From the NCBI RefSeq assembly GCF_000719775.1, contig NZ_JOHR01000013.1:1-64000 (forward strand): a stretch of 64,000 nt of DNA, read 5' to 3'. A program made the translations under genes and the position numbers. This DNA comes from Streptomyces sp. NRRL F-5135. Lineage in GTDB: Bacteria; Actinomycetota; Actinomycetes; Streptomycetales; Streptomycetaceae. The notes beneath the pieces are model-generated. The model made no database searches. It was not told the origin of the DNA and saw nothing but the letters and a program-made list of their open reading frames with translations. Numbering within the stretch: the first letter of the stretch is position 1; each line of letters opens with the position of its first letter. This document shows positions 15,450 to 24,396 of the stretch, piece by piece.

Positions 15450-16747
15450 CAGACCTCCAGCAGGGCGTCGAAGGCGGGCGGCAGTCGCTTCCAGGCCGCG
15501 CGGCCCGCGGCGTATTCGGCGTCGGTGAGCAGGCAGGAGTCGAGCAGCCGCGCGATCCCTTCCCGGTCCAGCCCGGGCGAGGTGAAGACCAGACGCTGGC
15601 AGCGGTCCCCATGCAGCGGGTGCCAGTCGAGGGCCGCCGCCGCCCGGCGGGCCGGCGAAACCGCCTCCCAGGCGGCGTCCGGCAGCGCCGCGAGCCACGG
15701 GCCCGCGCTCTCCACACAGAGCGCGCCGCCCGCCGCGTCCCAGGCCAGCAGCGTGTCGGGACGGTCGGCGAGCCAGAACCGGCCCCTGCTGCGCGCGGCG
15801 GCGCAGGTCAGGTCCTCCAGCGCCCGGTAGAGCCGCTCCGGGTGGAAGGGGCGGGTGCGGTGCCAGACGTACGTGCCGACGCCGGACGCGTCCGCCTCCT
15901 GCGGCAGCAACGCGCAGGCCGGGTGCTGGCGCGCCGCCGCGGCCTCGACGTCGAACCCGGCGAACGCGGCGGCGGCCAGTTCCCCGGCCGACGCCCCGGC
16001 CGATCCCCAGACCGGCGTCCCGGCCGACGTCCCGGTCTGCGTCCCGGTCGGTTCTCCGGCCACCGCCCCGGAGCCGTCGACGCGTATCAGGCGTGCGGTC
16101 GGGTGGAGTTGGGCCAGCAGCTCCCGGTCCTCGTCGTCGGCCGGCGGATCGCCGGTCACGGCGAGCACCGGCGCGTACTCCAGCTGCCGGGCCCAGGTGT
16201 CCGCGACGGTCCGCCGGTCGGACGGGGCGGCGGCCAGGCCGACATCGGCGAGGTCGTCACCGTTGCCGAGGTACGGCAGCACCAGCGCGGGGTCCACGGC
16301 GGTCAGCACCTGGGTGACGACCAGCCGTTCGCCGTGCGCCGCGACGAGTTCCGCGTACGCCCGTGGCTCCACGGAGTCCCACAGCTCGACGACCGCGAGC
16401 CGCGTCAGGCCGTCGTCGGCGAGCCGGCTCAGCTCCGGCACCAGATCCTCGCGCAGCGCGCAACAGGCGCAGTCGTTGACGAGCGGGGCCTCGCCGGTGG
16501 ACACCACGCCGGTCGCGTCGCGGACCTCCCGTACGACCGTGCCACGCTCGGCGGCGGCCGACAGGTCGTGGTGGAGCGCGACGCTGCCGGGCACGGTGGC
16601 GAGCAGCCGGCGCGCGGCCGCCCGACGGGCGTCGCCGTGCAGACCGGCGACGATCACGACGGGAAGCCGTCCGTCGTGGCGTCGTCCGTCGTGGGGGTGG
16701 CCGTCGTGGGGGTGGCCGTCCGAGGCTCCGGGGCCCGTGCCGGACAT
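15449..16747 (-). CDS. COG0523 (CobW/YciC-like) GTPase-family protein, metal chaperone type
   Basis: A 432-aa member of the CobW/COG0523 group. It keeps the metal-binding C-x-C-C motif ([12 protein letters not shown], about residue 92) and the CobW C-terminal domain ([18 protein letters not shown]... about 310-430). The nucleotide site is eroded: the Walker A position reads GLHGDARRA instead of G-x-x-G-x-G-K-T/S, and a clear NKxD is missing. A His-rich N-terminus ([18 protein letters not shown]) may bind metal. It is coupled on both sides by TGATG overlaps, with rpmE before and rpsR after. By neighbourhood it helps deliver or save zinc during starvation. The ATG at 16747 is preferred over a TTG at 16750. 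Confidence 0.9.
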   Translation of the reverse strand: MSGTGPGASDGHPHDGHPHDGRRHDGRLPVVIVAGLHGDARRAAARRLLATVPGSVALHHDLSAAAERGTVVREVRDATGVVSTGEAPLVNDCACCALREDLVPELSRLADDGLTRLAVVELWDSVEPRAYAELVAAHGERLVVTQVLTAVDPALVLPYLGNGDDLADVGLAAAPSDRRTVADTWARQLEYAPVLAVTGDPPADDEDRELLAQLHPTARLIRVDGSGAVAGEPTGTQTGTSAGTPVWGSAGASAGELAAAAFAGFDVEAAAARQHPACALLPQEADASGVGTYVWHRTRPFHPERLYRALEDLTCAAARSRGRFWLADRPDTLLAWDAAGGALCVESAGPWLAALPDAAWEAVSPARRAAAALDWHPLHGDRCQRLVFTSPGLDREGIARLLDSCLLTDAEYAAGRAAWKRLPPAFDALLEV

Positions 16748-17046
16748 CAACGGGCCTCCGTACGGGGCTCGGTCCGGGGCTCGGTCCGGGCCTCGGTCCG
16801 GCGGCCGTAGCGGCGTTCGAAGCGCTCCACGCGGCCGGCGGTGTCCAGGACGCGGGCCGTGCCCGTGTAGAAGGGATGACTCGCCGAGGAGATCTCGACG
16901 TCGATGACGGGATACGTGTTCCCGTCCGTCCAGACGACCGTCCGCCCCGAGGCCGGGGTCGCGGTCGAGCGGGTGAGAAACGCGAAGTCGGCCGCCTTGT
17001 CGCGGAACACGACGGGCCGGTACGCGGGATGGATGCCGGGCTTCAT
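16747..17046 (-). CDS. rpmE2: Ribosomal protein L31 type B (zinc-independent) with repeat tail
   Basis: A 99-aa L31 of the Cys-free type [21 protein letters not shown] and [29 protein letters not shown] are characteristic. The last 16 or so residues are (R-T-E-A/P) repeats encoded by four 12-bp units (16751-16798), an extension beyond the usual C-terminus. The stop overlaps the next ATG as TGATG. Role: replaces zinc-containing L31 when zinc is limiting, freeing zinc. Confidence 0.95.
   Translation of the reverse strand: MKPGIHPAYRPVVFRDKAADFAFLTRSTATPASGRTVVWTDGNTYPVIDVEISSASHPFYTGTARVLDTAGRVERFERRYGRRTEARTEPRTEPRTEAR
16751..16798. repeat. 12-bp tandem repeat at the 3' end of rpmE2
   Basis: Four units related to CGGGGCTCGGTC start at 16751, 16763, 16775 and 16787; the middle two are identical. 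They are in frame, encode the R-T-E-P/A tail of L31 and end one base before the stop codon at 16747-16749. Confidence 0.9.
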
Positions 17047-17103
17047 CTCGGTCCTCCTGGTCCTCTCTGTGGTGTCGGGCGCCGCCGGTGCGGCGTCCGA
17101 CGC

Positions 17104-17268
17104 TCAGCGCTCTTCGCGGAAGTCGACGTGCCGGCGGGCGACCGGGTCGTACTTGCGAAGCGTCATGCGGTCGGGGTCGTTGCGGCGGTTCTTCCGGGTG
17201 ACGTAGGTGAAGCCGGTCCCGGCCGTGGACCGGAGCTTGATCACCGGGCGTGTCTCATCGCGTGCCAT
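17104..17268 (-). CDS. rpmG: Ribosomal protein L33, zinc-independent paralogue
   Basis: A 54-aa L33, short and easily missed: [20 protein letters not shown], then [20 protein letters not shown] and a His-Val-Asp-Phe-Arg-Glu end. The C-x-x-C pairs of zinc-binding L33 are absent. It is the first gene of the minus-strand operon, 57 bases before rpmE2, and its start lies 14 bases from the Zur-like box. Confidence 0.95.
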   Translation of the reverse strand: MARDETRPVIKLRSTAGTGFTYVTRKNRRNDPDRMTLRKYDPVARRHVDFREER

Positions 17269-17281
17269 GGGGCTAGTATAT

Positions 17282-17300
17282 GGAAATGGTTTTCATTTAC
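17282..17300. promoter_or_regulatory. Zur-type operator between divergent zinc-free ribosomal operons
   Basis: GGAAATGGTTTTCATTTAC has the AATGnnnnTCATT-like dyad (AATGGTTTTCATT) of actinobacterial Zur boxes. It is the only AT-rich dyad in the 52-bp gap between rpmG and rpmB, so one site can control both operons, with repression lifted when zinc runs out. Confidence 0.85.
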
Positions 17301-17320
17301 AACGAGAGAGGTGCCCACCC

Positions 17321-17557
17321 TTGTCCGCCCACTGCCAGCTGACCGGCGCCGAGCCCGCCTTCGGCAACCGGATCTCCCACTCCCACCGGCGCACGTCCCG
17401 CCGCTTCGACCCGAACATCCAGCGCAAGCGCTACTGGCTGCCGAGCGAGGGCCGGTACGTCCGGCTCACGCTCAGCGCCAGGGCCGTCAAGACCGTCGAC
17501 GTGATCGGGATCGAGGCGGCCGTGGCCCGGATCCGTGCCCGGGGAGTGAAGGTCTGA
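17321..17557 (+). CDS. rpmB: Ribosomal protein L28, alternative paralogue
   Basis: A 78-aa L28: [41 protein letters not shown] and a closing [17 protein letters not shown]. Only one Cys remains of the usual N-terminal C-x-x-C pair. The start is TTG, 8 bases after GAGAGAGG; no ATG or GTG gives the conserved N-terminus. It is the first gene of the plus-strand arm, and its stop overlaps the rpsN start as TGATG. Confidence 0.93.
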   Translation: MSAHCQLTGAEPAFGNRISHSHRRTSRRFDPNIQRKRYWLPSEGRYVRLTLSARAVKTVDVIGIEAAVARIRARGVKV

Positions 17558-17862
17558 TGGCGAAGAAGAGCAAGATCGTGCGCAACGAGCGGCGCGTCCG
17601 GATCGTCGAGCGGTACGCGGCGCGCCGTGCCGAACTGAAGGAGATCCTGCGCCGCCCCGGCACCTCCGAGGAGCAGCGGGCGGCGGCCCTGCGGGAGTTG
17701 CGCCGTCAGCCGCGCGACGCGAGCGCCACACGCGTGCGGAACAGGGACTCCGTGGACGGCCGCCCCCGTGGGCACCTGCGGAAGTTCGGGCTGTCGAGGG
17801 TGCGGCTGCGGGAGCAGGCGCACGCCGGATTCCTGCCCGGGGTACGAAAATCGTCCTGGTAG
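17557..17862 (+). CDS. rpsN2: Ribosomal protein S14, long zinc-independent form
   Basis: A 101-aa S14: [20 protein letters not shown] and the conserved end [20 protein letters not shown], then [23 protein letters not shown]. The long form lacks the C-x-x-C...C-x-x-C zinc ribbon of short S14. It is translationally coupled to rpmB (TGATG, 17555-17559) and completes the divergent zinc-starvation set. Confidence 0.95.
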   Translation: MAKKSKIVRNERRVRIVERYAARRAELKEILRRPGTSEEQRAAALRELRRQPRDASATRVRNRDSVDGRPRGHLRKFGLSRVRLREQAHAGFLPGVRKSSW

Positions 17863-17901
17863 CTTGGCGCGGTCCGATCATCGACTTGGGGGATGTGCAC
17901 G

Positions 17902-18432
17902 GTGCGCAAGCTCGTACGAACCAGTGTCGCCGCGGCCGGTCTGGTGGCCGCGCTCGCGCTCTCGCTCACCGGCTGCGGCGGCGGTGACGACGGCTCGGAC
18001 AAGGACGGCGGCGGTGCCGCGTCACCGAGCGGGGCGGGCGCGGACTCCGGTTCGGGCTCGGGCTCGGGCTCGGATTCCGGGCCGGACGGGGGCGCGGACA
18101 GCGGCGGCCTCGAAGGCTCGTGGGCCGGGCTGAGCGACGGCCATGCCGTCGTCCTGGGCGTCAAGAAGGCGAAGGTCATGCTCGTCGCCGCCGAACACGT
18201 CTGCCAGGGCGGGGTCGAGGACATGGGCGGCGAGCCGATGCTCAATCTCACCTGCGACGACGGCAACACCGACCGGACCATGGGGACGATCGAGTCCAAC
18301 GACGGCAAGAAGCTGGTCGTCTCCTGGGAGGGCGGCAAGAAGGACACGCTGACGAAGACGGCGGACGGGAAACTGCCGACCGGCGAGGGCGGGCTGCCCA
18401 CGGACCTGCCGAAGGACCTGCCGACCGGCTGA
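17902..18432 (+). CDS. Secreted lipoprotein of unknown function
   Basis: A 176-aa predicted lipoprotein: a basic start (MRKLVRTSV), a hydrophobic core and lipobox L-T-G-C (Cys at about residue 24). A Gly/Ser/Asp-rich linker (about 30-70) leads into a globular part with two further cysteines (HVCQGG and LTCDDG, probably a disulfide) and KKLVVSWEGGKKDTL, suggestive of a small beta domain. The GTG at 17902 has GGGGGA about 8 bases upstream; the ATG at 17893 overlaps it. It follows rpsN2 after 39 bases, but nothing in the protein suggests a zinc role. Confidence 0.82.
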   Translation: MRKLVRTSVAAAGLVAALALSLTGCGGGDDGSDKDGGGAASPSGAGADSGSGSGSGSDSGPDGGADSGGLEGSWAGLSDGHAVVLGVKKAKVMLVAAEHVCQGGVEDMGGEPMLNLTCDDGNTDRTMGTIESNDGKKLVVSWEGGKKDTLTKTADGKLPTGEGGLPTDLPKDLPTG

Positions 18433-18577
18433 CGGACTGACAAGCGGACAGGGCGGGGATGCGGCGGCTGCCTTGTCGGCCGCCGGTGGACGGCGGCGGG
18501 CGGACGGGGCTTCCCGTGCGTCCGGCCGTCGGCCCCGCCCGTGCCCACCCGACCGACGCCGCAGCGTCGCTCCGGCA

Positions 18578-21061
18578 TCACTCCAGGCGCTCGGTCGCTC
18601 CCTCGCGGCGTCCGGGTTCCTCGGCGCGGCCGGCCTTCGTGGATTCCGCGCCGTCCCCTTTTTCCCCGCTGTTCCCGTCGCGCCCGGCGTCCCCGTCGTC
18701 TTCGTCCAGCCCCTCGTCCAGGGCGTCCGACAGTTCCTCCAGGGCCGTCAGGAGCAGCGTGGCCCCGCTGCGTACGACCTCGTCGGGGACACCCTCGCCC
18801 TCCCAGCGCGCCACCGCGTCACGGACCCGGTCCCAGCGCGGGACCCGGCGTTCCCGTACGGCCACCGCGCCCTCTTCCGTCGCCTCGCGCAGCGCCTCGG
18901 CGAGCTCGGCGGCGGCCGGCACGGGCGTGGTGCCGCGCTCCGGCAGGTGCGCCTCCAGGAGCATCGCGGCCCGGGCGAACTGGGCGAGTGCCTGCTCCGC
19001 GTCGTCCGCCGCGTTGAGGGACAGGCCCCGGTGCCGTACCGGCTCGTGCGTGGCCTTCGCCTCCGCCGCGTGCCAGGCCGCCCGGGCCTCCCGCGTGCCC
19101 AGCAGCGCCTCGCGCACCTCGGGGCTGGCCCGGCCCGCGGGCTCGGCGTAGTGGGCCACCACCGCGGTGGCGTAACGGCCGTTGGTGAGCAGCCAGTCGG
19201 CGAGCCGGGCGCGCAGCCGGGGCGTCTCCCAGGCCGGGTAGAGGGCGTAGGCGATCATCGCGAGCAGCCCGCCGAGCAGGGTGAGGAGGACCCGCTCCCG
19301 TACGGTCTGCGTCACGCCCGTGCCCGCCACGCCGAGCAGGAAGACGACGTACCCGGTGACGAAGACCTGGCCGAGCGCGTAGCCGGTGCGCAGCACCAGG
19401 TACATCAGGCCCGCGCTGACGACGGCGAGGGCGGCGAGGACGACGTCACCGGGGTGGGCGAGCCACACGATGCCGGTGGCCACGGCCACCCCGACGAGCG
19501 TGGCGGCGAACCGGGCCACGGCGCGCCCGTAGGTCTGGCCGAAGTCGGGGCGCATGGTCATGACGGCGGTCATCGGCGCCCAGTAGCCGTGGCCGAGCGG
19601 CAGCGCGGAGGCGAGGACGTAGCCGGCGGAGGTGACGGCCGAGACGCGTACGGCGTGCCGGCGGATCGGCGAGTCGCGGTCGCGCAGTTCGTCGCGGACG
19701 GTCCGCAGGACGACGGGGACGAGCTGGAGCAGACCGGGCCGGTCGCGGTGTCCGGAGACCTTCTCGTACCGGTCGGCGCGGGACCGCCGGGCGGCCGGGG
19801 AGACGCTCCGGACGAGAGCTCCGGTCGCGCGTACGAGGGTGCGGGTCCTCCGGGCGAGGGAGCGGAGGCCCCGGGCGAGGACGTGACGCCATGTCCGCAC
19901 CGGGGCCCCGGGCCGACCGGCCGAGGCTCCGCCGGGCCGCTCCCCCGCGTCTCCGGGCCCTTCGGCCGAGTCTCCGGGCCGTTCCGCCGCGTCTCCCGAC
20001 GGCTTCGTGGAGGCCCCGGACCGCTTCATGAAGGCCCCGGACCGCTTCGTGGAGGCGCGCGCCCGGGACTCGCTCCCCGCGCCCTTCGCGATCTCGACGA
20101 TCTCGTCCAGCAGGGTGCCCAGCCGGGCGGCGGCCCGGCGGGCGGGGCCGCTGAGAGGCGTTTCGGTCTCGGGGGTGTCGACCAGTCCTAGAGTGGCCGC
20201 TTCGAGCCGGACGGGCTCGCCGTGCCGGATGGCGCGCGCGGCGGAGTCCAGTACGGAACCGGCGGCGGCGAGGAGTTCGCGTACCCGGTCGCGCTCCGGC
20301 CCCTCGGGCGCCGCGCCGACGGCCGGGTCCGCGAGGGAGGCGAGCACCGGCCGGATCCGCTCGACCACCCCACGGGTGCCGTGCAGTTCGGCGGGGCGGC
20401 GGCGGGCCTCCCTCGGGGTGACGGCGGCGGCGCTCCTGGCCGTCATCAGCGGCTGGGGGTCGAAGGGCGCGACCGGGTCGTACCGCAGCCGACGGGCGTA
20501 GTCGCCCACGGCGGCGAGGGCGTCGGCCAGCGCGTCCCGCTGCCGGCCCCAGCGCCGGACGGGGAAGAGCACGATCAGCGCGGCCTGGACGACGCCGCCG
20601 GCGGCGATCACGGCGGCGTGACCGGCCGCCGTGGCGGCGGAGGTGGGGAGCGTGACGGTCACCAGCATCATCGCCACGTTGGAGGACGCGATGATCCCGG
20701 TGGTCGGGCCCGCCGCCCAGGCGAGCCCGGCGAGGAAGGTCCAGACGGCGAGCAGGGCGACGAAGAGGACGAAGTCGGCGCCGGTGACGTACCCCAGGAA
20801 GGTGCTGACGGCCAGGCTCGCGCCGGAGGCAAGCGCGAGGACCGGCCGGGGCCGCCAGCTGCGCTGGAGGATCGCGATGCCGGCCTGGAACGCCCCGAAG
20901 GCGGCGCTGACGGCGACGGTCGGCCCGAAGAGCACGAAAGCGCCCCCCACGACCACGGCGAGCCCGACGGCCCCGCGCAGAGCCACCAACGGCTCCAGCT
21001 GCCCCCGTTCGATCGTGAACCCCGAACGGGCGGTCTCCTTCAACGCCCGCAGCCAGCTCAT
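18578..21061 (-). CDS. FUSC-family membrane protein (aromatic-acid-exporter-like)
   Basis: An 827-aa protein with two hydrophobic blocks, each of about five membrane segments: residues about 22-175 and about 480-620 (the latter with YWAPMTAVMTMRPDFGQTYGRAVARFAATLVGV, diagnostic of the FUSC/FusB domain). They are separated by a long hydrophilic region that carries near-identical repeats (K-R-S-G-A, E-R-P-G-D; DNA about 19930-20060). A C-terminal helical domain of about 180 residues ends in an acidic tail. By family it may export aromatic acids or similar; no partner gene is adjacent. The start ATG at 21061 lacks a clear ribosome site, so a leaderless message is possible. Confidence 0.87.
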   Translation of the reverse strand: MSWLRALKETARSGFTIERGQLEPLVALRGAVGLAVVVGGAFVLFGPTVAVSAAFGAFQAGIAILQRSWRPRPVLALASGASLAVSTFLGYVTGADFVLFVALLAVWTFLAGLAWAAGPTTGIIASSNVAMMLVTVTLPTSAATAAGHAAVIAAGGVVQAALIVLFPVRRWGRQRDALADALAAVGDYARRLRYDPVAPFDPQPLMTARSAAAVTPREARRRPAELHGTRGVVERIRPVLASLADPAVGAAPEGPERDRVRELLAAAGSVLDSAARAIRHGEPVRLEAATLGLVDTPETETPLSGPARRAAARLGTLLDEIVEIAKGAGSESRARASTKRSGAFMKRSGASTKPSGDAAERPGDSAEGPGDAGERPGGASAGRPGAPVRTWRHVLARGLRSLARRTRTLVRATGALVRSVSPAARRSRADRYEKVSGHRDRPGLLQLVPVVLRTVRDELRDRDSPIRRHAVRVSAVTSAGYVLASALPLGHGYWAPMTAVMTMRPDFGQTYGRAVARFAATLVGVAVATGIVWLAHPGDVVLAALAVVSAGLMYLVLRTGYALGQVFVTGYVVFLLGVAGTGVTQTVRERVLLTLLGGLLAMIAYALYPAWETPRLRARLADWLLTNGRYATAVVAHYAEPAGRASPEVREALLGTREARAAWHAAEAKATHEPVRHRGLSLNAADDAEQALAQFARAAMLLEAHLPERGTTPVPAAAELAEALREATEEGAVAVRERRVPRWDRVRDAVARWEGEGVPDEVVRSGATLLLTALEELSDALDEGLDEDDGDAGRDGNSGEKGDGAESTKAGRAEEPGRREGATERLE

Positions 21062-21087
21062 GGACCGAGGGTAGCCAAACGGGCCGG

Positions 21088-22482
21088 TCACCGGCCCGGC
21101 GGGCCCGTCAGGCGGGCCGCGTCGGCCGCCGTCGTGCCGTGCGTCCAGCCCTCCGCGTCCGTCGCCCCGCGGACGCGCGTCGCCACCGTCTTCGGGAACA
21201 TCCGGTCCGCGTGCTCCGCCACCGCCTCCGCGCGCCTGGCCAGCACCGGCAGAACCGGCAGCAGCCGGCCGTCCTGCCCCGGCGGCTCCACCGGCGTCCT
21301 CACCCGCGCGTTCTCCGACGCCTCTCCGGCTGACCCTCCGGACGCCCTTCCGGTCATCGTCCCGATCGTCGTGCCGGTCGTCGTGCCGGTCGTCGTGCCG
21401 GTCGCCCGCCCGGTTCCGGTCGCCGCCTCGATCTCGGTCGCCGCCGCGGTCGCCCGCTCGGTCGCCATGGCCAGCCGTTCACCGACGCGGTGCGCGTACG
21501 CCATCAGGAACGACTGCCGGAAGGTCTTCGTCCGCTTGCGCCCGCCCGCGCGCTGGGCCGCCTCGGCCCGCGTCATCGCCGTCGTCCCCTGCACCAGCAG
21601 CGAGGTGTGGAGCAGTTCCACGGCCGCCAGATCGGCCTCGAAGCCGACGACCGTCGAGAAGCCGTACGTGTCGTTCCACACCGCGCGGCAGCGGTTCGCG
21701 GAGGCGACCGCGTCGAGCAGGACCGCCTTGGCCGTCTCGTACGGCGCGTCCACCCCGATCCGGCAGGCGCCGGGCACATCGCCGCGCCGAGTGCGGTCCG
21801 CGAGCAGCGCCTCGTCGATGCTGTGCCGCGCCATCAGCTCCTGCGCCTTGGCCGTCAGCGCCTCGGCCTCCGGCGGATAGCCGGTCGCCTCCGCCTTCGC
21901 GAGGAGCGCGCGGATCCGGGTGAGCACGCGCGGCTCGTCCTCCGCCGGGGGCAGGTGGAGCTCGGTGCCGGGCACGGGCCCCACGGGCTCGATCGCCGGC
22001 AGCCGTATGAGCAGCAGGTACAGCTCCAGTACGGCGGTGGCGTACGAGAAGCGGTCGAGGCGGTCGGACAGAGGGGACCGGTCGGAGCGGTCGGACCGCG
22101 CGTCCGTCGCGGGGCGGGCCCCGGCGTCGTCCGGCCGCCCCAGCTCGGCCAGTTGCGCGGCCCAGCGCGGCGGCAGCCGCTCGTACCGCCGTACCTCCTC
22201 CTCGATCAGTCCTCCGACGATCCGCAGGTGGGGGCCGTCGAGGTCGCGGCGTACGAGACGCACGACATCGGCCGGCTGCCACCCGCGCTCCCAGGCCAGC
22301 CGCACGAAGCCGGTACCGCGCCGGCGCAGCGCGGCGTCCGCGCCCGGGTCGGCGGCGAGCAGGGAGGCACCGGTGTCGATCGCGTCGCGGGCCGCGCGGG
22401 CGTCGCGCGAGCCGCCGCCCGGGGGTACGGAGAGGACGGCGGCGAGGGCGCGCTCGACGGTGTTCGCTCCGGCGGCGGTCAC
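21088..22482 (-). CDS. DUF2786 domain protein of unknown function
   Basis: A 464-aa protein whose centre holds the DUF2786 motif RIRALLAKAEATGYPPEAEA, then LTAKAQELMARHSIDEALLA (about residues 190-230), followed by a conserved DAPYETAKAVLLDAVASANRCRAVW region. Near the C-terminus, three identical 12-bp units (21368-21403) and flanking degenerate copies encode a Gly-Thr-Thr-Thr low-complexity stretch. The function of the family is unknown. The GTG start (MTAAGANTVERALAAVLS) was chosen because sequence further upstream is pure Arg/Pro-rich frame. Its stop lies 26 bases before the FUSC start, so the two may be cotranscribed. Confidence 0.82.
   Translation of the reverse strand: MTAAGANTVERALAAVLSVPPGGGSRDARAARDAIDTGASLLAADPGADAALRRRGTGFVRLAWERGWQPADVVRLVRRDLDGPHLRIVGGLIEEEVRRYERLPPRWAAQLAELGRPDDAGARPATDARSDRSDRSPLSDRLDRFSYATAVLELYLLLIRLPAIEPVGPVPGTELHLPPAEDEPRVLTRIRALLAKAEATGYPPEAEALTAKAQELMARHSIDEALLADRTRRGDVPGACRIGVDAPYETAKAVLLDAVASANRCRAVWNDTYGFSTVVGFEADLAAVELLHTSLLVQGTTAMTRAEAAQRAGGRKRTKTFRQSFLMAYAHRVGERLAMATERATAAATEIEAATGTGRATGTTTGTTTGTTIGTMTGRASGGSAGEASENARVRTPVEPPGQDGRLLPVLPVLARRAEAVAEHADRMFPKTVATRVRGATDAEGWTHGTTAADAARLTGPPGR
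21368..21403. repeat. 12-bp tandem repeat in the DUF2786 gene
   Basis: GTCGTGCCGGTC occurs three times in a row (21368, 21380, 21392), with related units on both sides. It is in frame and encodes Gly-Thr-Thr repeats on the minus strand. Confidence 0.9.
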
Positions 22483-22712
22483 GCGGGGGCCCCGGCGCGC
22501 GGGCCCGGGGCGGGCACGGCGCCGCGCGTGAACGCACCGCGCGTGAACGTGTGGAACGGGCGGGGCACGGGCTCTCCTCGGGCGCGACGGAACGTCGTCC
22601 ACAGGCTGTGGACGCCGAGTGGCTGTCTACAGTGGCGGACACCCTTTTGGGAAATGGGACCGGGAACCGGGGACCGGGAAATCGGACGAGGGGACGAGGG
22701 GGCATCAGGCCG

Positions 22713-23273
22713 ATGGGGGAGAACAAGCGGCGCATGCTGGCCGGCGAGTGGTACATCGCGGACGACGAGGAGCTGGGTACGGACACCGAGCGCCGGTTCG
22801 CCCTGTGCGCGGCGTACAACGCGAACGGGGGCGCCGCCCCCGCCGACCGGGGCCGGATCCTCTCGGAACTGCTCGGCTCGGTGGGCGAGGACGTCCGCGT
22901 CCGCCCGCCGTTCCAGTGCGACTACGGCCACCACATCAGCATCGGGGACCGTACGTTCGTCAACTTCAACGCGGTCTTCCTGGACGCGGCGCCGATCACC
23001 ATCGGCGCGGACGTGCAGATCGGCCCGAACGTACAGCTCCTCACCCCCACCCACGAGCTCGACACGGAACGTCGCCGCGCGGGCTGGGAGAAGGCGTCAC
23101 CGGTGACGATCGGGGACAACGTGTGGCTGGGAGGCGGAGTGATCGTCTGCCCTGGGGTGACGATCGGCGACAACACGGTGGTGGGCGCGGGGGCGGTCGT
23201 GACGAAGGACCTGCCGGCGGGGGTACTGGCGGTGGGGAATCCGGCCCGGGTGGTACGGCGGCTGGAGGACTGA
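22713..23273 (+). CDS. maa: Sugar O-acetyltransferase (maltose/galactoside acetyltransferase type)
   Basis: A 186-aa left-handed beta-helix acetyltransferase using acetyl-CoA. It has the N-terminal Mac helix (MGENKRRMLAGEWYIADDEEL), hexapeptide repeats from about residue 70, the active-site loop LLTPTHELDTERRRAG (catalytic His about 114) and the CoA end VTIGDNTVVGAGAVVTKDLP with VGNPARVVR. Length and order match Maa/LacA. The biological acceptor is not known. A perfect 15-bp hairpin follows at 23286-23319. Confidence 0.94.
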   Translation: MGENKRRMLAGEWYIADDEELGTDTERRFALCAAYNANGGAAPADRGRILSELLGSVGEDVRVRPPFQCDYGHHISIGDRTFVNFNAVFLDAAPITIGADVQIGPNVQLLTPTHELDTERRRAGWEKASPVTIGDNVWLGGGVIVCPGVTIGDNTVVGAGAVVTKDLPAGVLAVGNPARVVRRLED

Positions 23274-23285
23274 GTCAGCGTGTGG

Positions 23286-23319
23286 CGAGCGGCCCGGCTC
23301 CTCCGAGCCGGGCCGCTCG
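23286..23319 (+). terminator. Strong hairpin terminator after maa
   Basis: CGAGCGGCCCGGCTC (23286-23300) is a perfect inverted repeat of GAGCCGGGCCGCTCG (23305-23319) with a 4-nt loop, starting 13 bases after the maa stop. Confidence 0.85.
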
Positions 23320-23461
23320 GATCTCCTCTCCGTGGTCCAGGACGAAGACGTAGCGTGCCGGCGTCTGCTGGACGGCGGCGTCCCGATGGCCACCAGCGCC
23401 CCGAGGACAACCGCCGGACGCGCGCCTGAAACGGCTGGTCCCCATGACATGGCGCCATGAC

Positions 23462-23486
23462 GTCACGGCGTCACGGCGTCACGGCG
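23462..23486. repeat. 8-bp tandem repeat spanning the oxidoreductase stop
   Basis: TCACGGCG is repeated at 23463, 23471 and 23479. The third copy contains the TGA stop (23479-23481) of the minus-strand oxidoreductase gene. Confidence 0.9.
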
Positions 23487-24396
23487 TCAGCACCAGCTTT
23501 CCGCCCGCGTGTCCGCTCTCGCTCAGCTCCTGCGCCCGTGCCGCCTCTGACAGCGCGAACGTCCGCGCGACCCGCAGCCGCAGCGCGCCGCCCGCCGCCA
23601 GCCGTACGTTCTCCTCCAGGCCCGCCCGCTTGCGCTCCGGTGACGTCCCGCCGGCCGAGAAGGCCACGCCGTACTCCCCGGCGCGGGCGTCCGCGATCGT
23701 GACGACGCGGTCCGCCGTGCCCCCGCGCAGTGCGATCGAGTCCGGCAGCACGCCCATGCCGGAGGCGTCGAACACCGCGTCCACCCCGCGCGGCGCGGCC
23801 TCGCGCACCCGGTCGACCAGCCCTTCCCCGTACGTCACCGGGGTCGCGCCGAGCGAGGCCACGAACTCGTGATTGGCGGGCGACGCCGTGCCGATCACCG
23901 TCGCGCCGCGCGCCACCGCCAGCTGTGCGGCCACCGAGCCGACCGCGCCCGCCGCCCCGTGCAGCAGCAACGTCTCGCCGTCGCCCAGCGCGAGCGCGTC
24001 CAGCACCCGCAGCGAGGTCTCACCGGCCACCGGGATCGCCGCCGCCTCCGCCCAGGACAGCCCGGTGGGCTTGCGCACGACCGTCCCGGCCAGGGCGTAC
24101 TCGGCGTACGCGCCGGTCGCGGACCACCCCACCACCTCGTCGCCGAGGACGAACCCGGTCACGCCCTCGCCCACCTCGTCCACGACCCCGGCCAGCTCCG
24201 TGCCGGGCACCGAGGGCAGCGGCGTGGGAGCCATCTGTTCCATCCAGCCGCGGCGGATCTTGTAGTCGATCGGGTTGACGCCGGCCGCCCGGACCGCCAC
24301 CCGGACCTCACCGGCGCCCGCGTGCGGGGCCTCGGCGTCCTGCGTGAACCGCAGCACCTCAGGGCCGCCGAACTCCTCGAAGACGATCGCTCGCAT
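23479..24396 (-). CDS. Quinone-oxidoreductase-like NADP-dependent dehydrogenase (MDR family)
   Basis: A 305-aa zinc-free medium-chain dehydrogenase of the QOR type. It has GAGEVRVAVRAAGVNPIDYKIR (about residues 27-48), PGTELAGVVDEVGEGV (about 63-78) and the nucleotide-binding turn LLHGAAGAVGSVAAQLAVARGATVIGT (about 137-163). The catalytic and structural zinc ligands are absent, as expected for quinone reductases. The substrate is unknown. The start ATG is followed by the canonical MRAIVFEEFGGPEVL. Its stop lies in an 8-bp tandem repeat. Confidence 0.92.
   Translation of the reverse strand: MRAIVFEEFGGPEVLRFTQDAEAPHAGAGEVRVAVRAAGVNPIDYKIRRGWMEQMAPTPLPSVPGTELAGVVDEVGEGVTGFVLGDEVVGWSATGAYAEYALAGTVVRKPTGLSWAEAAAIPVAGETSLRVLDALALGDGETLLLHGAAGAVGSVAAQLAVARGATVIGTASPANHEFVASLGATPVTYGEGLVDRVREAAPRGVDAVFDASGMGVLPDSIALRGGTADRVVTIADARAGEYGVAFSAGGTSPERKRAGLEENVRLAAGGALRLRVARTFALSEAARAQELSESGHAGGKLVLTP

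Noticed and set aside
23275..23466. Minus-strand frame of 63 codons after maa
   Set aside because: Its 3' end is the maa terminator hairpin and the rest has no motif; more likely non-coding.
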